From Hybos culiciformis (Eukaryota; Arthropoda; Insecta; Diptera; Hybotidae): a stretch of 64,000 bases of DNA. Every line of letters begins with the position of its first letter. Within the stretch, counting starts at the first letter, position 1. The stretch covers positions 146,355,308-146,419,307 of the forward strand of contig OZ023273.1 of the NCBI GenBank assembly GCA_964007475.1, read 5' to 3'. The notes under the pieces were generated by a model, which was not told the origin of the DNA, did not search any database, and saw only the letters and a program-made list of their open reading frames with translations. Both the position numbers and the translations under genes were made by a program. Positions 13,660 through 24,862 of this stretch are shown piece by piece.

Positions 13660-16600
13660 TTACTTTGTGCCAAGAATAGATTTTTTCTTGCTTGTTGCTA
13701 GACTTATTGCAATCAATACTGTTGAAAATACAAGACAAAACTACTGGAAAAGATACTAGAGAAATAAAAGAGCAATTCAATATAAACTCACAAAAAAACA
13801 AATTTAAGATTTTTAACCTAATTTATTAAACTTAATATTATGCATGCATTTGTGTTTTTCAACCATATGTTTTCCTTATGTTACACCACAGTTTAAATAC
13901 AGAAGCTTTTAACATAAAGGCCATTTAAATAAATTAATTAATGTAATTATTATAATTAAAAATAATTGGTATATATATAAATTTCCTTATTAAATCATTA
14001 TTTTTCAATTTAATTTTAAATTCACTGACTTCACAAATTAAAATATGTTACCATCCTTCCTATCCAAGTTTAATTGTTTTAAAAGTGAGAAAAAAAATTA
14101 AAAAATAAAATATTGAAATATATTTGTAAAGTAATTTGTAACTTTTGTCGCCGTGAAAAGAAATTTAAGACTTTATTCTCTTTAAAAAGAAAATTTTGTT
14201 GCCTACTGTAGTAGTGAAGGAAACGCTTTAAATGTGCACGACATCACCATTAAAAATAAAATTATTATTTAGGTTTCACTTGAATGAAATAGTAAAAAGT
14301 TTATCGAAAATGTTAGCAATTATTATTTATTTTGTGATTTCGAAATATAGTTAATTGTAGAAAACAAAAAAAATATAAAAGAACACTAATTTTAAGTAGA
14401 TCAAACTCTTATCATCCTCTTATAATGAAGGGAATACTACATCACGATTCTGCCCACCAGATACTCTAATTAAAAATAGTTTGGTAGGATAAGTAAGGTA
14501 TATTGTCTATATTATTAAATTATTTTTGTATTGTTTCTCTGTCAATATACTTCAAATTTATTGTGTCCTTCGGAAAAAAAAGTTATCACCATATTTTTGG
14601 GTGCTTAAGAATTAATTTTTTTTTTGAATTTTTAATGGTTCATGTCATTTAGCTATAAAAAATATAAAAATTTAACATGTTTTCCAATTGTATCTAACAT
14701 AAAAGTTTAGGATATTTTTTTGGGGAATTGTTTTATGATATGGCAAAAAACAAATTTTTTTTTTCATAAAGGGGTCAACTAAACAGATAATGAGGGGTTT
14801 TTAAATTATTATGTATAATTATGTATTATATAAATATTAAAAAATAGTTTCCGTCATCGTGGTATTATTTTAATTAGGAGTTAATGAGAGTTCAATGTTT
14901 GGTTAATTCTTGAAAAAAAAAAATGAGGCTAGCTCTTTTATTTATACATACATTAAAAATGAAAAACGGAATAGATGTTTTCTTCATTAAATGTCCTTCA
15001 CTAAAATGATTTTTATAACTAATGAACTACGTAATTGATTTTAGTTCTTTGAATCTCAAAATATGCGCATTCTCGTTCACCTTAATGATAACTAAGGATG
15101 TGGTTCTACGAGGACGGGATCTCAACCACCCTAGGCTCTAAATAAGTTTTTTTCACAATTTACATACTGTTCTATATTTTTTTTAGTTGTCTCCCTATTA
15201 TGAACTGGAGTTTTCTCAAATATATTTCACTTCACAATAAGTATTTGACAGCATAATCATGAAAAGGAAATATTACTCATTACTAATCAATTCATTAGGC
15301 TTCATCGTAATTAGTATTTGAATAATTTGTCCAAATAAAATTCTTCTCTTTTTGCTTCTAGCGCATCTATATCTTATCAAACCTTATATCTATATCAAAC
15401 CTTATATCTAAATATTTAATTTTATATGTATTAATCTACGTTAAATTTTAACTATACGATGTATTATCTTATTATTTTCCAATTTCAAATTTTATTTCTT
15501 TACAAACAATTTTTTTTATACTATTTCATTTCAAGGACCCAGTGGGTGAAAACTACTACTACTGCTTCCATTCAGTATACATTTTCGTCCTTAAAAATTA
15601 ACAAAAAAAAAACATCAGTACGTTTTTACATGCAAACACTTATCTATGTATATAATATGTGTATATAATATAATGTTTTGATGATATAAAAAAAATTTAA
15701 TTAAAAAACAACAAACTTTTATCACGCAGAAAAGCTCTTGACCTTTTTGTTGTTCGAAAAAAAAGAAAAAAAGAAGAAAAACAGAAAAAAAGAAGTCTAC
15801 AGAAAATTTTATATATTGAAAACATTTTTTTGTTTAATTTTCATTTGTGCATTTTTTTTTAATTCATGAATTGAGTAATGTTAAATTCTTTCTCTTATTT
15901 GAAAATTGTTACATTGGAGTACTTAAAGCTATTTGTATATAATTACTTTAAAAATGACTAAAAATAATATATATTTCAATGTTGAAAACTAGTTTTAAGC
16001 TAATACTAGATTTAAGCTTATACTAGTTTTAAGCTTATCTTCGAAATGAAATTTTAAATAGTCTGTTAAACTTTTTCCATTACAATCATATAAAATATCA
16101 AGGATCACGTTTTCATATTTGGTTCGAATTAATAAAATCTATGTTAATTAAATATATTTCTTTATATACTTTCAATAATTTATTTTTATCTACATACTTT
16201 AAAATGGTAAGAGAAGCAACGATAAGATTCACTTTATTTTTTGTAATCCTTATATATTTCTAAGAAATTTAAACAAACCTATTTAATGGCAGAAAATCAT
16301 AAGGACTGATTGTTTGACTTAACACGGTGCTATAATCATTAAGGTGTTCTTCTAATTTAAAGAATGTTTTCATGCGCTTGTGTGTGATCATTGAATTGTT
16401 ATTATTATTATTTTTTTAAATTAAATTAGTTTGCCTTATTATTTCAAGTGTAAAAAAATAAATACTTGAGTTTCCTCAATGGCATATTTCCTAGAAAATA
16501 TCCTTTTTTTTTCTTCAAGTTTATATATAGAAATGATTGTGTAGCATTGTATCGTAATAATTTTATTTTTCCTTTCCCATATATAGTCATAATGAATTTT

Positions 16601-19600
16601 TATTTTTTTTTTTAATATTCTTCGGTTAGCACTCCCATTTTCATAATATTATTGAATTTTTTCACGTTTTGTTTACACATGAAAATAACTTTTTAACGTT
16701 AACCTTTTCATGAAGGTTTATTAAAAATAAAAAAAAATAAAAACTTTATTTTTTTTTTGTTTAAGAAAAAGTCCTAATTTTTTCACAGTTTTAAAAAGTT
16801 TGTGGAATAACTTCAGAGAAAAAACTTCAAATTAACAATTGTTAACCCTTTTTTTATGATAGTAACTATTAAATAGGTATATATTAAAATTTAAAACTCA
16901 TCATGAAAATATGAAAATTTTTTTGTTAAAAAATATTATATTGGTTTTTACAAAGTTGTAGGTGCTTGTTGTTATTTTTCTACGATTATACATAAATATC
17001 ATTTTACTGTACGAACGACTGTTAAATCATGAATTACATAATTCATTTATTATTTAACCGGAGGAAAAATTCAATATAACAATGTATCAAGTAACAAATT
17101 TGTTTCTAGGCTATAAATTAATGCAAGCACAATGCATTTAAAGCGAACACTTGCAATATAGTATATCCTTTGATAATTTTCCCATTATATTTCTTAACTC
17201 TCACTTAACGACTTAACACGTTTTATCCGCCAATTTATTGATATTATTGCATAAAATTAAATTCATTTTAAAATGCACTGTACTAAATATATATGGCATT
17301 CTTTAATAACATCAGAGTTCAATTTAAAATAATTTTAATTCTAGAGGTTTTCATTATTGAATTAGTAAATTTAAAAAATCCTATTAGGAGTCGTTTGATC
17401 TATCTTATAGAGGTAGTGTTGCAATAACGTATTCGGTGGAGAAAAAGTTTATTTCAAATAATGTAGACAAACATCTAAATAAATGCTAAAGATAGAAACA
17501 GCAATTATTTTTCTAAAAACTTAAATATTCTTTAATTATTTGATTTGTTTTGAAAATTGTGAATATTAATTGTCAGTGGAACGATAACTTTGGAGATTTG
17601 ACGATAAAGAAAACTCAACAGCGACCAACATTATGTTCACACGATGAAAAGAAAATGAAAAACTATTTCTAATTCTAATTCAGCTTGATAACGGGCATCA
17701 GGAAACCATGCCTATGACTTAAAAGACAATGATAAAAGTAGGAAATGCGTAGAACAATTCATCTGTCACTGCAAACCAAGATAGTCCTAGGACCAAGGGC
17801 AACCACTACATAAAAAATTTTATCTGAATGAAAACTCTCGAACTCAGTAGCCCATTTAGATTTGCAGGGACCTTAAACATTAAAGGGGAAGATTTTGGTC
17901 ATGCTATATGCACCTTTTAGGGCGACGTTCGCCAGTATAACCTAATCTACGTACCTCTTAGCAAAATTATTGACAGAATTTTTGTATATGTGTAAAAAGT
18001 AAGAAAAAATATTTTAGGCATAATGGTATAATTAATATCTCATTTAACTAAATTTTCTCTGTTTGAAGAAGATAAATTTCAGCATTGAAATTAACACTTT
18101 ATTCATTTTTATACATACAGTTTCATTTTTATTCTTTCAACTAAAAATTATTATTCATATCAACATAATAATTCATAAAATATTATCTCGTTGAAACAAA
18201 AAAAATAAAAAAGAGGCAAATACATAATGTGTATGTTGTTATGTATATAGAAAAAACTGTATAAATTGAAAAAATTACTAAAATTAACCAATTCAAAAGA
18301 AAATCCATCAACTTAATAGCTGCAAAATATAAAATCTAACATAAAATGAAGCATCAATTTCTTTCCATTCATTTTTTATGAGAGAGAGAAAAAAAAAAAG
18401 ATTTTCTAAATGTGAAAAAAGATTCTTTTCTTTTTTCATAGGAAAAAAAAAAGAAGAAAATTTCAATACATTTTTTTTTTATATTTGCAAAATAAAAGGT
18501 TTTTCACATTTCTATAAATTTAAGAAAATAAGAATTTTTTTTTTTCAAAAAGGAAATTGCGGGAAGAAAACTTTTTGAACATTGAACAAAGTACAAAATT
18601 CTGTTTTCTAGCGCCACAAGGTGTTTTCGTGATTTTGTTGGGTCTAAACAAATGACATGTTAAAGAACTGAAAATTCTTGTATTTTGAATTTAAAATGCA
18701 CTTATCTTGCGCAACTCATGTAAAATCAAAGCAATTTGCCGCATTGAAACAAACAATGTCATATAAAACATTTAAAAAAATTTGAAGTTTTGGCGGGGTT
18801 ATGAAATTTTTTTAAGTAGATAGTAATGTAACAATAATAATAAAGGCAATAATGTATATACACCCAGAGTCTTTATTATTTGAGAATACTTTTCCTTGAA
18901 ATTATTGAAAGATTAAAAAATTGTTTCGCCCCGGTGTTAAGCTTAGAATTCATCATAATGATTAATTTGACGTCTTTCATGTACATTTCTTGGGTGAATT
19001 TTCCTGTTTAATTTTTTATATTTAAACTGATTGAAATTTATATTATCGATTCTGCAAGATTAATTTTGTATTCAAATTATTCATTATTAATTCTTTTATG
19101 TGGTTTTTCATTTCAGAAATTTCCTGTTTTTTTTCTCTGATTCTAGTCTTTTTATTGCAAAAGTAATTTTATGCTTCTAATTTATGGCCACATCGAATCC
19201 CTTTTTTTTTGCCCTCTGGATCGTCTATCGATATAAAATATCCAATAATGGTAACGATGAAGGCCTCTTAATATATGAAATACCGAAAAAAAGGTTATCT
19301 AATCGAATTTTCTTAATTAATCGTAAGAAAAGCTATATATATACATCATTCATGATGTATACATATCGATATCTTAATGTCATTCGCTTTATGTTAGTTT
19401 TATTTATTACAAAACAAAAAAATCTTTTTCTTTAACATAATATGAATCTTGATATGAAAGAAATAAATAGTGAATGGTATATTTCCATTTATGTCATCCA
19501 AACAATTTAAAAATAAGCCCATTTTTCTTTAATGGAATAAAATCCAAGAACATTATCATTAAAATTTCATTTTTCTTATATATTTATTAAACTTTTTCTT

Positions 19601-21580
19601 TTGTAAAAGTTTTTTATTTATTACAGGAAAGTGGTTTTTGAGTACATATACAAAAAAAAAAAATTCATGAAATTTAAAGTTTGAAACTGGTTGATTTAAA
19701 TATAAGTAACATAAATTCTAGAAATATATTAATAGTAAAAAATACCCATTTTATTTTATTATAATTTTAATTGAAAAGTAAAAAATTTATAAACATTTTA
19801 TTTTATATACTTATTTTAACATTTATTGTTATTTTATACTATAATTTTCTTAATGGAGTCTTATTTTGATAACACTCGTAAGAATAATTAAGTAGACAGT
19901 ATAGTTAAGAATGCTTCTCTGTAATGATTTGAAGACTAGAAAGTCATATTTTTTCCTAAGTTAGTTCCTTTGTTAAGATAATATGTCAAGCTCCCTTTAC
20001 GCAAGTACGCGCAGAATATTAGAATATTTATGAACTTATTTTTTGTCTTGATTTGTTTATTTTTCTTTCCATTTGTTATTTTATTTTGCAAACTTTTAAC
20101 TTTTATTATATATAAACATTAAAATTGCGTTACGCAAATATTTGCCGCGAATCAAAATAAACATTATACAAAAAATCTTTGAATATTATTCCAATACTAT
20201 AAAGTATAAACTATCATAAAGTATCATTGAGATTGAAAATTAAAAAAGTTGTTTAGATAAATATCCTTGTCTCTTAGCGTCGTAAACACCTCTAAATCAT
20301 GGAAATTTATATAATCATTGAAATTTAACTTAATAATTACATTTTGCGAAGCCATTTGAACGAAATTCTAATTGAAAACTTCCTTGTTAGTGCCGAAATC
20401 CGGTGAGGGATTAAACGAAAAGAAAAACAAATATTTCTACAAACCCTCTAACGAAAAAAGGGTAGAAAAGATCTGGATAGTTACAAAAAAGTCATATTTA
20501 CCAAGATTTGTGCCAGAAATATAATTGTAGTATTTTAAAAATGACGAGAAATATTAATTCGGTTTGTATAGAAATTCATATAATTAATTTATGAAATTTT
20601 GTTAGAAACTTCGATGATGTATTCATGCAACGCGCTGTAAATACATAAATTTTGGTATTATATATATTATCTTAAAAAAAAAGAAGCTTAAAATAAAATT
20701 GTATTAATCAATTTAAGCGTTTTTTGTCCTCAAAAGAATTATAATTTATTTTCGCCACTCAAATTAAAATTTATTCATAACTTTGAACAAAATATAAATT
20801 TAAATGGAAAAATACAATAATTTGGAACACAAGGAATATATACATATATAAATAGAAACGTAATCCTTTTCGTCTAGATTTTACATTTTTGGGGTTCGCC
20901 GACAAAAAAAAAACAAAATCTTATTATGACAATAAAATAATTTGAAGGCTTGGCACGTGGTATTAATTTTTTATAATTTTTAAATAAAGTATGTATGAAA
21001 TTAAAGATACCCTACCGGGACACGTTATTCTGCTAATATAATTATATTTATATTAAATCCCTATATATATGTATATAATAAATATATGTTACATATTTTG
21101 CGTCAGATAAGATTTATATATAAGCTTATAAGAGGTATACAACTGTAGTAGTAAGTGAATGAATGTACACAATTATTTGAATGGAAATATACTGTAGCAT
21201 CAAACATCATTGTGTCCGATTGGTTTTTTTTTTTGTTAGGTATACTTTGCATTTTAAAAATAAGCAATCAGTTATTATTAAAACTAAAGAAAAATGGAAT
21301 TTTTTTACTAAGTATTCTTTAAAATAGTACTTACATAGTATGATGAACCTATTACTTAACTCGACTTATACCTTAGTTAAAAAGCAAAATTGAGAGATTA
21401 TACATGAAATCATTGAAAATTTTAAATTATAAGTCAAGCTTTGAAAATTATATTTTATATATGTATATATGTAGGTATTTATGTAGTATATAAATTTTCT
21501 ATTGATCAAACAAAACTCAAAATTAGTAAATTTATATGGTAAAAATTTTAATAAATTTTATAAGTTTTTATTATTAATAA
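13660..21580. other. AT-rich non-coding stretch with minor tandem repeats
   Basis: No gene is supported. It holds a partly duplicated segment around CAAACCTTATATCTA at about 15370-15415 and three tandem units of about 18 bp around ACTAGTTTTAAGCTTAT at 15988-16040. A patch of more balanced composition at about 17570-17950 has stops in all frames and could be a decayed element or gene remnant, but I cannot name it. Confidence 0.5.
15988..16040. repeat. Short tandem repeat, about 18 bp x 3
   Basis: Three degenerate units of ACTAGTTTTAAGCTTAT follow each other. This is a simple local tandem array with no coding sense. Confidence 0.6.
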
Positions 21581-21848
21581 AAAAATAAGTAAAAAACGAG
21601 TTTTCAAAAAAACTGAGGACAAGCCGCATGAAAAAGTAGAAAATAACTTTTTCTTTACACACAGAGGTAAACTCAGATTTTTTGATTGGGACGTAAGTGA
21701 TTTGATTCATGAAGAGAAAGAATATTCAAGAGAAATGTCCCAATCAAAAAATCTGAGTCCACCTCTGTGTGTAAAGAAAAAGTTATTTTCTACTTTTTCA
21801 TGCGGCTTGTCCTCAGTTTTTATGAAAACTCGTTTTTTACTTATTTTT
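21581..21848. repeat. Near-perfect long hairpin (112-nt arms)
   Basis: By direct comparison, the two arms differ at about three positions. The first pair of blocks contains AAAAAACGAGTTTTC and its complement. If transcribed, this would fold into a long double-stranded RNA, the kind of substrate known to feed the endogenous siRNA pathway in insects. Transcription is not shown by the sequence. Confidence 0.85.
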
Positions 21849-22400
21849 TATTTTCTGCCTTTTTCACGTTAACTAAATTGTTATTACAATTTTTCACCAA
21901 TTTTTCATGCAAGTTTTCATGATTGTTGAAGATTTATCACTAATCAAATCGATAAAAATTTTTACGATGATTTTCCCGCTTTTCCGGGTTTTCAATCGAG
22001 TTTTCCACAAAAGCAACTATATGCAACTCATTTCGCTCTACAACTTTGTCTCAGGTTGCAAAACGCTCAAACGCTTCCTTGTTCGGAAAAACTCCGGAAA
22101 AGCGTTTTACATGAATTTTCCTCCATTTTTTCTGCAAATTTTCACCATTGTCGGAGAGAAAGAAATAACGCCAGTTGATAATGAACTTAATATTGCATAA
22201 TTTAGAAAACTTTTTTAACGGAAAATTATCTGGAAAAGTCGGAAAATTCCGGAAAATTTTTTCGGAAAAATCGGAAAACTTTGCATTTTTCCTGAAACAG
22301 ATTTATCACTAAAAAATGTGTACCAAATTTTCAAATGATTTTTCCCGATTTTCCAGGTTTTCCATGGAAATTTCCGGTTCAAATTTTGATAGATTCAATG
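21581..22400 (+). repeat. Hairpin-ended repeat, copy B
   Basis: This is the inverted counterpart of copy A (1-607). It begins with a near-perfect hairpin: arms 21581-21692 and 21737-21848 (112 nt each, 109 matching by eye) around a 44-nt loop. Downstream, 21849-22220 matches the flank of copy A. Further on, a unit starting GATTTATCACT and continuing into TTTTCCCGNTTTTCC occurs at about 21931 and again at about 22300, which suggests an internal tandem arrangement of about 370 bp. The right end is not defined; I stop where the GGAAAA/TTTTCC-rich sequence fades. The frames at 21907-22200 and 22335-22523 are not conserved with copy A and are not called as genes. Confidence 0.75.
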
Positions 22401-22680
22401 GTCAATGGTCAGCTCGCTGTGATGACGAAAAGTAGGTCTACGAGAGTGTCGAAAATAGTAAAGAAATATACAGACAAATTCCTGTACAAGTTAATAAGAA
22501 TTGTGTCCTCAAAAAATTTTTAAAAACATTTCTAATACCTACCTAGATTGAAATGTAATTTTTTTTTTTTTTTGAAAATTCATAAATAAATATTTTTCAA
22601 AACTGTGAATTTAATTGTAAAACGCATAATCTTGTAACTTTTTCATGATTCTTTATATTACGCCCCAATTACACATTCCA

Positions 22681-22970
22681 TTCCAGTGATATCACTCGTT
22701 GAGAGCGCATCGTTTGCGGATTAAAATAATTAAAATAAAATTAAAAAAAAAAAAAAAAAATAAGTACCATATAGAGAAAAAAAAAAAAAAAAAAAAACCG
22801 CTTTGAATTTGAACAATAAAACAATTAAAACAATAAAAAAAAAAAAAAAAAAAAAAAACAGACGAACAAAGAAATAATAATTAAAGCACATTTTTTATTA
22901 ACCTAACTGAGCATATTTAATTTAATAAAAAAAAAAAAAAAAAAGGGGGCCGAAAATCTCCTTATCAGAG
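22681..22970 (+). promoter_or_regulatory. 5' UTR of I-like element with probable internal promoter
   Basis: The element starts TTCCAGTGATATCACTCG right after the target duplication. CAGT near the start resembles the initiator used by I and Jockey elements, whose promoters lie inside the transcribed region. No clear downstream promoter element was found at the expected distance, so promoter function is inference. The rest of the leader is dominated by four A runs of about 17-24 nt, up to the ATG at 22971. Confidence 0.45.
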
Positions 22971-24248
22971 ATGTTTAGTGGAGGCCCTCCACCAGGAGGG
23001 GGATCATCTAGTTTATCAAATCAAGCGAATATGATAAAATTTGATAAATCAAAAAATTTAAAAAATATGAACGAGGGTCAAAAATACCTTGTAATGAAGC
23101 GATTAGATGAGGGAAAAGACATGAGCACGGTATCACCTTTTCTGTTGAAAAGAGTGATTGAAGGGACAGCAGGACCCATTGAGAAATGTACTAAATTAAG
23201 AAATGGTTCAATTCTTATTCAAACTAAGAACTTGAAACAGGCTGAAAAATTAATTAAAATCATAGTAATAAATAATACCGTTAATGTTTGTGTAGAAGAA
23301 CATAATTCTCTAAATGAGGTTAAGGGGATAATATTCTGTCCTGAGCTGAAATATATTAGTAATGATGAAATCATTTCGGAAATGCGTGATCAAAATGTGA
23401 AAGATATCTACAGATACAAAAAGAAAAACGACAACGGAGTATTACAAGAAACTGGTCTTTTTTGTTTTCTTTTTGGCATTTCTAAGTTACCTGAAGAAAT
23501 TTACATCGGATATCAAAAATACACTGTAAGACAATATATACCTGCACCCATGCGTTGTATGAATTGTCTTAATTTCAATCATCCAACAACTAGCTGCAAA
23601 AAGGTAAAAACTTGTGCCAACTGTTCAGAAGAATATCATCTAAATGATAAAGAAGAAGCCAAATGTGAAAAACCACAAAAGTGCCCAAATTGTAAGGAAA
23701 ATCACAATGCATTCTACAAAAATTGTCCTCGATATCTTAAGGAAAAAGAAATTAAAGCTATAAAAATTAAAGAAAATGTAGACATTCGAGAAGCCATTAG
23801 AATTTACAACATTCGTTTTCCCTTCCCGAAAACTTTATCACAGATTTTAAGCAAGGAGAAAAAAAAATGTAAATGTATTTGCGTATGTGGAACTAGTGAG
23901 AATGGTAACAATGTAAATAAAAAAACGACAGCTCCATTGGAACCAGAATCAGGTAAATCAACACAAGATTTAAAATTTACAACACCACTTGTCATAGAAG
24001 CCCAAAAACATGTACAACAAAAAACTCCATTTGATATAGTTAATTCAAAATTGCTGGAAAATGGTAAAATTATTTTTAGTAAGAATTTGTCAAATAAAGA
24101 AAAAAGAGAATTAAAAAAAAATTCGAACAAAAAATTTAAAAGGCAAAATAAAAGTAGGGAAACTAGTATAAGCTCTGTAGAAGATATTGAAATATCCAAT
24201 ACTCCTAATATAAATGAATCCTTACAATATAATACAATGGAATTCTGA
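22971..24248 (+). CDS. ORF1 protein of I-like retrotransposon (zinc-knuckle nucleic-acid-binding protein)
   Basis: The intact 425-residue frame starts at an ATG 290 bp into the element. The N-terminus is Gly/Pro-rich (MFSGGPPPGGG). Residues about 60-190 look like the RRM-like fold region seen in ORF1 of the I group; this is by position and pattern, not by a search. Three CCHC knuckles follow: C196-C199-H204-C209 (CX2CX4HX4C), C215-C218-H223-C232 (a long last spacing of eight) and C238-C241-H245-C252. The C-terminal third is Lys/Ser/Asn-rich and probably disordered. The family role is to bind element RNA, form the ribonucleoprotein and act as a nucleic-acid chaperone. It overlaps ORF2 by 35 nt, so ORF2 is likely translated by reinitiation or leaky scanning. 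Its frame shows no stop or shift, unlike ORF2. Confidence 0.9.
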   Translation: MFSGGPPPGGGSSSLSNQANMIKFDKSKNLKNMNEGQKYLVMKRLDEGKDMSTVSPFLLKRVIEGTAGPIEKCTKLRNGSILIQTKNLKQAEKLIKIIVINNTVNVCVEEHNSLNEVKGIIFCPELKYISNDEIISEMRDQNVKDIYRYKKKNDNGVLQETGLFCFLFGISKLPEEIYIGYQKYTVRQYIPAPMRCMNCLNFNHPTTSCKKVKTCANCSEEYHLNDKEEAKCEKPQKCPNCKENHNAFYKNCPRYLKEKEIKAIKIKENVDIREAIRIYNIRFPFPKTLSQILSKEKKKCKCICVCGTSENGNNVNKKTTAPLEPESGKSTQDLKFTTPLVIEAQKHVQQKTPFDIVNSKLLENGKIIFSKNLSNKEKRELKKNSNKKFKRQNKSRETSISSVEDIEISNTPNINESLQYNTMEF

Positions 24249-24828
24249 TGGCTTTTATAGTCATAAAGAGGAATTCGAGTTGTTGATTAAAAAATACAGT
24301 CCCTTAGCTTGTTGTATACAGGAAACTAAATTCAAATTTAATCAAGTTCCAATTAAAAAAAACTTTAAAGTATATTATAAAAATGTAATTTCAGAAAGTG
24401 TAGCTCATGGTGGTGTAGCCATACTTGTAAAAGATTCTTTTCAATCATTACCTTATACAATTCAAACCAATCTTCAAGCCATTGCTGTTAAATTATCCTA
24501 TCCTCTTAAATTTATATTATGCAACATTTATTTGGAAAATAACGTAAACATAAATCAGGATGATATAGAAAATTTAATTAACCAGTTTGACTCTCCTTTC
24601 TTACTGGTTGGAGATTTTAACTGTCATAACTTTCTGTGGGGTTCCAATAAATTAGATAAAAGAGGAAAAATTGTAGAAAAAATTGTAGATAACAATGGGT
24701 TGAATATTATGAATAATCGAGAACCAACCTTTTTCAGCTTTTCACACAAAACATTTAGTTCAATCGATTTATCAATATGTAGCCCAATTCTAGAAAACTA
24801 CTTCAAGTGGCACGTGGAGGATAACTAA
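24214..24828 (+). pseudogene. ORF2 N-terminal part: truncated APE-type endonuclease
   Basis: The 204-residue piece of the I-like element's ORF2 starts at an ATG inside the end of ORF1. Apurinic-endonuclease motifs are visible in order: WN at residue 10, QET with E37, HGGVAI at 65-70, GDFNCHN with D134 and N136, and SSIDLSI with D185. The last essential block, SDHxPI with the catalytic His, is absent; the frame ends TAA at 24826-24828, soon after residues resembling the strand just before that block. Downstream coding resumes in another frame at about 24830. Compared with the Jockey-like ORF2 in this window, about 90-100 codons are missing between the endonuclease and the conserved ESWK region. 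An internal deletion with frame change explains this. Family role: nicks the target DNA to prime reverse transcription. This copy is expected to be inactive. Confidence 0.88.
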
Positions 24829-24862
24829 TAGAGAATTTTATTTTAAAAAATTTAAAAAAAGC

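Noticed and set aside
17570..17950. Patch of balanced composition that might be a gene remnant
   Set aside because: Stops in all frames and no recognisable motif.
21907..22523. 97- and 62-codon frames in repeat copy B, and a 70-codon minus-strand frame in copy A
   Set aside because: The homologous DNA in the two copies does not keep the same frame or protein.
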